A DNA stretch of 64,000 bases from Salticus scenicus (taxonomy: Eukaryota > Arthropoda > Arachnida > Araneae > Salticidae). The stretch spans positions 5,151,436 through 5,215,435 of the forward strand of contig OZ005662.1 in assembly GCA_963930645.1 (NCBI GenBank). Direction: 5' to 3'. A model generated the notes under the pieces. That model ran no database searches. It was given only the letters and a program-made list of their open reading frames with translations, and was not told the origin of the DNA. Every line of letters begins with the position of its first letter. The first letter of the stretch is position 1. The translations under genes and the position numbers were made by a program. Below, in pieces: positions 55,404-64,000 of this stretch.

Positions 55404-55779
55404 CAGACCTAGAAATTAAGAAGAATAAGTCACTGGTCTTAAAAACCTTTAAATCACTGGTCCTGTGGATCAGTGATTTTAAGATTTCACAGGTACATAC
55501 ATACTTTCACAGTCTGTTTACCCATTCTATTAGATTTTTAAAGATACATAAAAAATTTTTAAACAAAAAATATTAATTTGCATGGCAAATCTGTAAATTA
55601 ATTTAAAAATACAATTGAAGTCTTATAATAAAACTTTGCTGGTAATTAGAGAAAAGTAACAAATAAAATTAACTGAAAAACTTTACTGGTTTGGTGGACC
55701 ATTATAATTTATATTTTGCTGGTCCATTGAATGGTTTTGTGGTCCCGGTCCAACAAATCACTGTTAATTTCTAGCCCTG
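55404..55779 (+). mobile_element. Possible hAT-type element
   Basis: CAGACCTAGAAATTAA (55404) and the inverse of the right end CAGGGCTAGAAATTAA (ending 55779) match at 14 of 16 positions, with TCACTG blocks inside both. The flanking octamers do not match, so the call is weaker than for its neighbours. Confidence 0.55.
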
Positions 55780-56439
55780 CATCGAACAATAACAAACTGA
55801 TTTTGTATTTCAGGGAAAAAGAAAGAAGCAAAAAAATTAACATTAATTGAGGAATATATTCAATATATATTTTTTTTAAAGAAAAACACTCAAGTGTGAT
55901 TTAAAAAAAAAAAAAAAAAAAAAAACATTTTTAAGTATTAAATTAATTTGCGACATAACTGATTACAAAGTGAAATTCAGTTACTTTGAGTTTTGAGTGT
56001 TGCTCTACAAGCATTTTAAGAATTGGTAGTTATGGAAACTTAAATAGCAGTATGTTATATTGAATAAAATGAAAAAGTTGAAGTTTTCAGCATAGCAACA
56101 CAGTACATTCGCACATTCTGGGGTTCATTTTCATAGTATAAAATGTGTTAACATCTTCACATGTACATTTCAATTTCCCATCCATTATCTAAAAATTTTA
56201 AGGTTTTTTTTTTCTTTAGCACAATTTGATCAAATTGACTTTAGAATTACGTCAGAGAACAGTGAGTTTAGAAACTTCCGCATTCTTAAGCAGTATTTGA
56301 AGACAAATTTAAAGTTTTACAATTTTTTAGCTATTAAATAATCATTTTAGAAGGCTTAACAGATTCATCTTTTATACTGTGTATGGTAAGAGACAGTGAA
56401 AAACTGAGTTAACAAAATACACATAATCATATATCTTAC
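55780..56439. other. Intronic sequence (inferred)
   Basis: AT-rich, with an A tract near 55902-55925. No element is recognised. Confidence 0.35.
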
Positions 56440-56576
56440 CAAATATTTCATTCTGTGCTTCAAGCTTATGATATGAGTTACTATATCATATGGTGTATGA
56501 CAGGAGCTACATAAGTAACAATTATATGTAAAACTATTACTTTCAATAATCTCTGTCTCTCTGATATGCTCTAACC
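56440..56576 (-). CDS. Internal exon with a U1/matrin-like zinc finger
   Basis: On the minus strand a strong acceptor (pyrimidine-rich, TTTTCGTTTCAG) and donor (GTAAGA) bound 137 bases. The open frame takes two bases to finish a codon, then gives 45 codons. These begin LEHIRETEIIESNSF, contain NCYLCSSCHTPYDIVTHI and end SLKHRMKYL. The Cys and His spacing is C-X2-C-X11-H-X5-H with KHR after the last His, the pattern of U1/matrin-type fingers found in RNA- and dsRNA-binding nuclear proteins. It ends in phase 0, matching the start of the exon at 49763-49898, 6.5 kb downstream. No transposon motif is involved. The gene is not identified; its other exons are not recognised here. Confidence 0.62.
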
Positions 56577-56993
56577 CTGAAACGAAAAGAAAACAAATAC
56601 ATAAAAATATGCAAAAGATTACATCAGGGTTCAAAAAAGAAATTTTAATAATTTCGTTCAAGACTTGAAAATAAGAGCCCTGAGATTACCTGATGAAACA
56701 AAATACTAAAAAAGAAGGAGAAAAAAAAATATATATATACACACTAAGATAAAAAATGATATGTTAAAAAAATGGAATTGAAGAAACTATTTTCAATGAG
56801 ATATCCTTAAAATACAAAGCACCAAAAATTCCATAGGGAAGACAGAAAGAGAATGAATTTGACTAATGTGCAGTCTTGATACATAAATATTGGTGATTAA
56901 CCCGTTAATGTTCATTAATTTCACACTGAAACCAAACATATAACACTTATTTTACAACATTTTTTTATTTTTTACTTTCTCTTACCCATATAC
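56577..56993. other. Intronic sequence (inferred)
   Basis: Short AT-rich stretch with a TATATA run. No gene or repeat structure is supported. Confidence 0.35.
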
Positions 56994-57512
56994 AGGGTGA
57001 TCAGTTTAAAAGAATACCCGTTAGTTTTTCTTATTACCCTTAAATCTGACGGATGTGGCAACTATTCTAACACTGAAGTATGATTGTTTGGACCTTATTT
57101 AAGTGTGGGAGACAATTTCCAACACTGTTGGACTGTTGCAACTTTATTTGTGAGGTAAAACAGAAATGGAGACACACAATGTTACTTAATTCCGTGATAA
57201 TTTTATTTTTGAAAAACATAATTTAATTCAAATTTTTTACATCATTTCTACTTCAATTTTTTTTTCAGGGTTATTTCAAAGATAGGCTTTTCCAGAGAAG
57301 TCCTACAAACATTGATGAATTAAAATAAATTATAGCTGAAGAAATCTTGTCAATAACACCAACAATGCTGTAAAGTCTGTCAAAGAACTTGGTTCAACAT
57401 GTTCATGTTTGCATTTAAAATGGTGGAGAACATTTTCAACATTTTCTGCAAGGAATGATAATGTAAAAAATTTGAATTAAATTATGTTTTTCAAAAATAA
57501 AATTATCACAGG
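56994..57512 (+). mobile_element. Mariner-like element relic, cut by the LTR element
   Basis: It begins ACAGGGTGATCAGTTTAAAA, a terminus-like block. At about 57270-57450 a plus-strand frame with several stops reads GYFKDRLFQRSPTNIDELK and, after a stop, EEILSITPTML, then CI..GGEHF. This is the conserved tail of a common arthropod mariner-like transposase. Inverted arms of 49 bases (57194-57242 and 57461-57509) flank this relic. The right end is missing because the LTR at 57513 follows. Confidence 0.55.
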
Positions 57513-59407
57513 TGTTAAACAATAAATTTTTGTTATTCAATGATAAACTTGATTTTTGGATTTTGGAAATTATAAAGTTAGATAAGAAAATGAGAAATGA
57601 AAAAAAATGGCCGAACGTGATCAATTTAGGTAAAAGTGGATTACATATGCGTATATAGTGCCGCGAGTCATTAACCCTTCCTGAAATCAAATATTTCATA
57701 TTGCAATCAATAATAATAATTTAAATTAAATAAATAAAATAATAATAGAAGAATTAAGTTCTTACAAAAGAAAAGATAAACTCACCCCATCTTCATATGT
57801 GACACCTGTAAAGCAAAATTTTATAAAATCCAAAGGGAACATTTTTTAAAACAATAAAAACACATTCTTTTCTAGAACACAAATTCTTATTTATTGTAAG
57901 CTTTTCTTATATCAAATACTTATTGTGCCGGCACTTATTCTACAAACAATCGGACTATAATACTTAGAGGAAAACAGCCTCTCAACATGTTTTGATATCT
58001 TAGGAGGTATGTCTTCGATCCGGTAACATCAAATTTTTGAAATAATAATTTTCATATATTACACTCATATTACGTTATCGATCTTTTAGTTTGTAAAATG
58101 CTGTAACCGTTCCTTTCATTATGAATATCGCCATAATTCGTGCGCATTTTATTTATTTATTGTATGAGCATGTTTCATAATTCATAAAATTCTATGCAGA
58201 TTTCTTGCAGTAATTCATTTCGCATTAAAAATTCATCACTGTATGCATCACAGGATCACGGCGTGGAAGTGCGGGTTCACATTCGTTGAGTAAATTAATG
58301 CGATGATCTTAACGTATGCCACTGTAGAGAAAATAACAGTTAACTAATAAGAAATCGTGGTGAGCCATTATATGTACGTTCAAGATTGTATTATTTACCA
58401 CAAAAAGAAGCACTTCACTGATAGTTTCATCTTGGGAAAGGCCAGTATCTAATCATCTTTATCAAGCCTCGATATAGGCCTAGTAGCGGGCCAGTAACAC
58501 TGTTGAGTAGTGAAGATATATCGGATCCTAATAGCATCCTTCACGAATTCGCATACCATGGAGACATCTTGAGGTGTTTATTTCATAAAGTATTAAACCT
58601 TTACACATCGAATGTTATTTGAAGTAGTTTTAAAATAAGCCTGTCCGCGACATTGGATAAATGCCGCGGACCGGCGTAAAAGGACATGTGATTCCGCTGG
58701 CAGCTTACATCCAAGAGAGAGAGTGAGGAGAGACGCCTTCCAATCTCCCGCGCCGCGAAACTACGCACATTCAAATTACTGCGCGCGATAAATAGTCCGA
58801 AAATGAATTATTTTTATCCGGATCGTCTGCTGAATCATAAATAATAAAATGGAAATAAATAAATTTAATTTTATGAACGGAATATTTTATATTGGGTTAA
58901 TTTTTGGATTCAATATTAATATTAAAAATTACACATTTTCCTAGAGAGACGCCACTTTTAAATCGGCGCCGTGATATATTCGCTGCGGACCTGACATATT
59001 CGCTGCGAACCGAATGGAACATTCCAGAAGAAAAATTTGAAAATCGTCAATGAAAATGACGTCACTGATTTAAATTAGTGAAAAATGAACGTTAGGAAAA
59101 TTAATAAAATTATTTTTAAATTATTTGCAGACGATCTAAAAAGATTTTGAACTGAATTAAATAATAGATAAAATTGAATTTCTTTATTGGTCAAGGTGTT
59201 TGTTTACAATCAGGAAACATCGGTAGTTTTGTTTACAAACAAAACGCTTCACTGGAAATTCTTAAATTTTTTTGTTTATTGAAAATTACGAATTTTAAGA
59301 AATTTTAAATGGAGAAAATAAATAAAATAAAAGTAACTAAAATATTTTCCGGAGGATTTAATAAAAATTAACCGAATTCAAAAGTGTTAGAATTTTTGAT
59401 TCTAACA
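57513..59407 (-). repeat. LTR of a young non-autonomous LTR element, copy 1
   Basis: It is 1895 bp, repeated at 61777-63671 with an offset of exactly 4264 bases. I see only three substitutions (at 58016, 58144 and 59360). In element orientation (minus) it begins TGTTAGAATC and ends GTTTAACA, so it has TGTTA...TAACA ends. A CpG-rich part lies at about 58640-58790, unlike the surrounding AT-rich DNA. Open frames inside are shared by both copies and are not genes. Confidence 0.85.
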
Positions 59408-59410
59408 TTA

Positions 59411-59422
59411 CCCCCCTTCTCC
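59411..59422 (-). promoter_or_regulatory. Polypurine tract of the LTR element
   Basis: GGAGAAGGGGGG in element orientation, followed by TAA and the TG that begins the LTR. Confidence 0.75.
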
Positions 59423-60971
59423 AAAAAAAAATTATAGCAGCAGGAAATTGGAAGGACTTAGTAACACCATGTAACACTAAACATAAAACATAAATATACT
59501 GCATAAGTGCATTTCCGAATATATATAATAATACTGAAAACATAAATGATGTGGGGTAAGTTAAAAAAAAATCATATGCATACCACTTTTTTAAACACAT
59601 AACATATAATGGAAATCTGCCAAAATAAACCACTTGAAAAGAAAATTTTAGCTATGAATAGTTTAGTTTTTTTTTTTTTTTTTTTTACCAAAAACATCTC
59701 AGCTAAAAATATTAGGACGGGGATTATTAAGTGTAAATTATGCACCTCACAACAAATCATTAAAGGTAAAAAATTTATTGGAACTCAATAGTAGATATAC
59801 TAAACAAGTACGAATGAAGCAGTTCCAACGCCCACATTGTTACAGATGACGGCAGATAATTATATCTAAGTGAAACCGCTAGTGACCCCCATAACGATGT
59901 TGCCTTTGCCATCCGCACATTGTCATATCTACAATTGAAAGACTTTTAGAGCTGTAACACTATTGTGATGAGCATGTGAGACAGCCAATGACACTTAAAT
60001 AAAGGCTCGGCTATAAATGGTCTCCATCAATACTCTAGGACAATACCTATATTTCTACAATGTGCCACATGCATAAGGAATTGGAATAAATACAGTTTGT
60101 AAAATTGATTTGTTATTTTTGAATATACACTCCTGCCAAACCGCAAAAGATTTAAAACAGGTAGGTGTAAGTGATTAAACATTTTGAATATACCCTAATA
60201 ATTTGAAAAAAAAATGCATATATCTTTTTTTTTTTTTTTTAAACAGGTAAGTAAATATGTTTTTTGTAGATTTTCATAATGTAACATTTAGGTTAAAAAT
60301 TTTCTTCTGAAATTGAAGAAGTGAGAATATCTAAGAACTGCAGTACCAGTGCACAAAAGTGAAACATTACCTCGGACCAGCCTGACAAATTTTGCATCAC
60401 TCTGGGCTCGGATTTCTCAGTATCCCATCAAAAGGAATTCCAGAATAATTTAATGTAAGTAAAAAAAAATTTTTTTTTGCTATATATTAATTTATGTATT
60501 TTGTCTGCTAACTTGAATGTCTATTAGAGGAGCCAGTATCATAAAATTTGAAAAGAGAGTGAAAAATTTCGCATGGCACAATGATCGCTGTGGCCATCAG
60601 CTCAGATTACCATAAAACGCAAAATTTCACCGTCCCAATAATCAAATCTAAACACCTTCGCCTCCAAAAAAATATCTCGCACCTTTGGACTTTTTTATTT
60701 AGAATTTTCTAAGTAACACCATGTAGTTTATAATCATTCATCCCTTACCAATCAATTTATATTCTGAATTTTTTGATGTAATTTTTCAAAACATTTTTTG
60801 AAATTGCCATATTTAAGGCAAATCATACTTAAAATAAATGCTTGCATTTCAAAAAGAAGATATTCAAGAACCCCTTATTTTTTTTTTTTTTTTTTTTTTT
60901 TTGGAATTTTCTCTATGTAATCATTGCAGCATATCATACATCAAAATAAATGAATCTTGCATATCCAGAAA

Positions 60972-61002
<31 letters not shown>

Positions 61003-61646
61003 GGTGAAACCTCTACTATCTAGAGTTATTAAAATCATCTTATTTTTAACTGTACCCAAAGAGAAAATGTAATAAATGGAAAAGGACACTAAGTAAATAA
61101 CTGTAAATTAAATATCTATATTAAATTTCCCTTAGCAGATTTCCATAGAAAAAACACAAATGTATGAATAAAAAAATTATCATTTTCTTTGTTCAACATA
61201 AAATTAAAATCAATATCTAATTTCCGAACATTAAATCGCACTCCAATTCCATGGAATGTTTAAAAAATGTGGCAAATCTCAATTATTTCTTTATTTTTTA
61301 AATAATTATAGCTAAAATAGCTCTAAAAATTACATGTATTCGTTTTATTTACTGGAATACCATAAATTGGGATTTACCACATTAAAATAAAATAAAATAC
61401 ACAAAAATTCCATGAAATGTTAATATAGGGCATGTAATAGTGGCAAATCTCAATTTTTTGTTTATTTTCTTTAAAAGTTTACAGCTAAAATAGCTCAAAA
61501 ATTTATCTACATTCCCTTTCTTGGAATGCCATATATTGAGATTTCCCACCTTGAAATCAAATAAAATAAAACATACAACATGAAAATATCATATCTAGAT
61601 TATTTTAAGTGGCATGCATAATGAGACAAAAAATAAATCTTCACGA

Positions 61647-61677
<31 letters not shown>

Positions 61678-61756
61678 GCGATCGCTAAAATGAATTAATC
61701 TTGAAAAAAGGATTAATGATTAAATAACCTCAGGTTCTCAACCTTAACGGAGGTTA

Positions 61757-61774
61757 TTTTTCGCGACGGCACCA
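61757..61774 (-). promoter_or_regulatory. Primer-binding site of the LTR element
   Basis: In element orientation TGGTGCCGTCGCGAAAAA starts two bases after the LTR end. TGG followed by about 15 bases complementary to a tRNA 3' end is the standard layout. I have not assigned the tRNA. Confidence 0.75.
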
Positions 61775-61776
61775 AA

Positions 61777-63671
61777 TGTTAAACAATAAATTTTTGTTAT
61801 TCAATGATAAACTTGATTTTTGGATTTTGGAAATTATAAAGTTAGATAAGAAAATGAGAAATGAAAAAAAATGGCCGAACGTGATCAATTTAGGTAAAAG
61901 TGGATTACATATGCGTATATAGTGCCGCGAGTCATTAACCCTTCCTGAAATCAAATATTTCATATTGCAATCAATAATAATAATTTAAATTAAATAAATA
62001 AAATAATAATAGAAGAATTAAGTTCTTACAAAAGAAAAGATAAACTCACCCCATCTTCATATGTGACACCTGTAAAGCAAAATTTTATAAAATCCAAAGG
62101 GAACATTTTTTAAAACAATAAAAACACATTCTTTTCTAGAACACAAATTCTTATTTATTGTAAGCTTTTCTTATATCAAATACTTATTGTGCCGGCACTT
62201 ATTCTACAAACAATCGGACTATAATACTTAGAGGAAAACAGCCTCTCAACATGTTTTGATATCTTAGGAGGTATGTCTTTGATCCGGTAACATCAAATTT
62301 TTGAAATAATAATTTTCATATATTACACTCATATTACGTTATCGATCTTTTAGTTTGTAAAATGCTGTAACCGTTCCTTTCATTATGAATATCGCCATAA
62401 TTCGTGCACATTTTATTTATTTATTGTATGAGCATGTTTCATAATTCATAAAATTCTATGCAGATTTCTTGCAGTAATTCATTTCGCATTAAAAATTCAT
62501 CACTGTATGCATCACAGGATCACGGCGTGGAAGTGCGGGTTCACATTCGTTGAGTAAATTAATGCGATGATCTTAACGTATGCCACTGTAGAGAAAATAA
62601 CAGTTAACTAATAAGAAATCGTGGTGAGCCATTATATGTACGTTCAAGATTGTATTATTTACCACAAAAAGAAGCACTTCACTGATAGTTTCATCTTGGG
62701 AAAGGCCAGTATCTAATCATCTTTATCAAGCCTCGATATAGGCCTAGTAGCGGGCCAGTAACACTGTTGAGTAGTGAAGATATATCGGATCCTAATAGCA
62801 TCCTTCACGAATTCGCATACCATGGAGACATCTTGAGGTGTTTATTTCATAAAGTATTAAACCTTTACACATCGAATGTTATTTGAAGTAGTTTTAAAAT
62901 AAGCCTGTCCGCGACATTGGATAAATGCCGCGGACCGGCGTAAAAGGACATGTGATTCCGCTGGCAGCTTACATCCAAGAGAGAGAGTGAGGAGAGACGC
63001 CTTCCAATCTCCCGCGCCGCGAAACTACGCACATTCAAATTACTGCGCGCGATAAATAGTCCGAAAATGAATTATTTTTATCCGGATCGTCTGCTGAATC
63101 ATAAATAATAAAATGGAAATAAATAAATTTAATTTTATGAACGGAATATTTTATATTGGGTTAATTTTTGGATTCAATATTAATATTAAAAATTACACAT
63201 TTTCCTAGAGAGACGCCACTTTTAAATCGGCGCCGTGATATATTCGCTGCGGACCTGACATATTCGCTGCGAACCGAATGGAACATTCCAGAAGAAAAAT
63301 TTGAAAATCGTCAATGAAAATGACGTCACTGATTTAAATTAGTGAAAAATGAACGTTAGGAAAATTAATAAAATTATTTTTAAATTATTTGCAGACGATC
63401 TAAAAAGATTTTGAACTGAATTAAATAATAGATAAAATTGAATTTCTTTATTGGTCAAGGTGTTTGTTTACAATCAGGAAACATCGGTAGTTTTGTTTAC
63501 AAACAAAACGCTTCACTGGAAATTCTTAAATTTTTTTGTTTATTGAAAATTACGAATTTTAAGAAATTTTAAATGGAGAAAATAAATAAAATAAAAGTAA
63601 CTAAAATATTTTCCGGAGGATTTGATAAAAATTAACCGAATTCAAAAGTGTTAGAATTTTTGATTCTAACA
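61777..63671 (-). repeat. LTR of the young LTR element, copy 2
   Basis: Same length and ends as 57513-59407, with three substitutions between them. It lies 5' of the internal region in element orientation. Confidence 0.85.
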
Positions 63672-64000
63672 TTACCCCCCTTCTCCAAAAAAAAATTATA
63701 GCAGCAGGAAATTGGAAGGACTTAGTAACACCATGTAACACTAAACATAAAACATAAATATACTGCATAAGTGCATTTCCGAATATATATAATAATACTG
63801 AAAACATAAATGATGTGGGGTAAGTTAAAAAAAAATCATATGCATACCACTTTTTTAAACACATAACATATAATGGAAATCTGCCAAAATAAACCACTTG
63901 AAAAGAAAATTTTAGCTATGAATAGTTTAGTTTTTTTTTTTTTTTTTTTACCAAAAACATCTCAGCTAAAAATATTAGGACGGGGATTATTAAGTGTAAA
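63672..64000 (-). mobile_element. Second copy of the internal region (cut by window edge)
   Basis: Identical in layout to 59408-59736, including the polypurine tract (63675-63686) and a T tract. A second internal region therefore continues beyond the window, giving LTR-internal-LTR-internal. Confidence 0.8.

Larger units (their letters stand above)
59408..61776 (-). mobile_element. Internal region of the LTR element, non-coding
   Basis: About 2.37 kb between the two LTRs. On the minus strand it starts with a primer-binding site next to the LTR at 61777 and ends with a polypurine tract next to the LTR at 57513. I see no gag or pol motifs, only T/A tracts (about 59670-59688, 60880-60902, 60977-61002, 61650-61672). 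Long LTRs with a non-coding interior fit a LARD-type non-autonomous element. Confidence 0.75.

Noticed and set aside
56673..56690. A 16-base microexon just upstream of the zinc-finger exon (acceptor TTCTTTTTTAG, donor GTAATC)
   Set aside because: Phase fits, but a segment this short with a weak donor arises easily in AT-rich DNA; there is no independent support.
57436..57699. Minus-strand frames at 57436-57699 and 61754-61963, and at 59358-59633 and 63601-63897
   Set aside because: These pairs are identical because they sit in the duplicated LTR element. The peptides are AT-driven and hydrophobic without domains.
57780..57815. A 20-base microexon-like sequence on the minus strand with good splice sites (TTTGCTTTACAG and GTGAGT)
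   Set aside because: It lies inside the LTR and is repeated in the second LTR at 62044-62079, so it is element sequence, not a host exon.
57513..63671. The 4264-bp direct repeat as a plain segmental duplication
   Set aside because: The TGTTA/TAACA ends, primer-binding site and polypurine tract at the right places favour an LTR element in tandem. Duplication by assembly error is still possible.

Overview
The window is strongly AT-rich animal nuclear DNA, most likely from an arthropod; I lean to a spider or other chelicerate, but that is inference from the transposon mix. There are no operons, Shine-Dalgarno sites or CRISPR arrays. Nearly everything recognisable is transposable element, layered by nested insertion. 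The only host-gene evidence is two small splice-bounded exons on the minus strand (56440-56576 and 49763-49898). They have compatible phase; the first carries a U1/matrin-like C2H2 finger. The window may therefore be largely the introns of one long minus-strand gene.

Region by region. 1-14.6 kb: old dispersed repeats (family R1), a Helentron-type end-to-start junction near 1250, local direct duplications, hAT-type elements (4594-8688 tentative; 8732-9692 with an 8-bp target duplication) and a foldback element (10993-11906). 14.7-15.5 kb: a pogo/Tigger-like element. 15.7-25.7 kb: a decayed plus-strand Ty1/copia element (copia-1). Its integrase is cut by a small MITE and its reverse transcriptase by hAT-A (19159-21332). 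hAT-A's end is in turn split by hAT-B (21335-24577), which carries a transposase C-terminus on one strand and a BED finger on the other. 25.7-33.5 kb: mostly unassigned, with a hAT MITE (28395-29106) and an R1 copy.

33.5-46.8 kb is a nest. A long palindromic element holds a Tc1/mariner-type MITE near its centre. It was interrupted by a Helentron-like element (about 34941-46415). That received a Penelope-like element with GIY-YIG endonuclease (35240-37282) and carries a tandem, partly inverted array of 277-bp units, each with a tRNA-like gene. The last tRNA-like copy was split by copia-2 (38742-46175, minus strand), which has near-identical LTRs and a perfect 5-bp target duplication.

46.8-64 kb: a piggyBac-type MITE, a pogo-like element, several hAT MITEs with clean 8-bp duplications, the two host exons, a mariner-like transposase relic, and a very young non-autonomous LTR element arranged LTR-internal-LTR-internal to the window edge.

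The most interesting signal is in the two copia elements. They are clearly diverged in protein sequence, yet both carry an in-frame TGA followed by CTAGAT at the same place, between the integrase end and the reverse transcriptase. TGA-CTA-G is a known leaky stop context, so this lineage may separate Gag-PR-IN from RT-RNase H by programmed stop-codon readthrough, which would be unusual for Ty1/copia.
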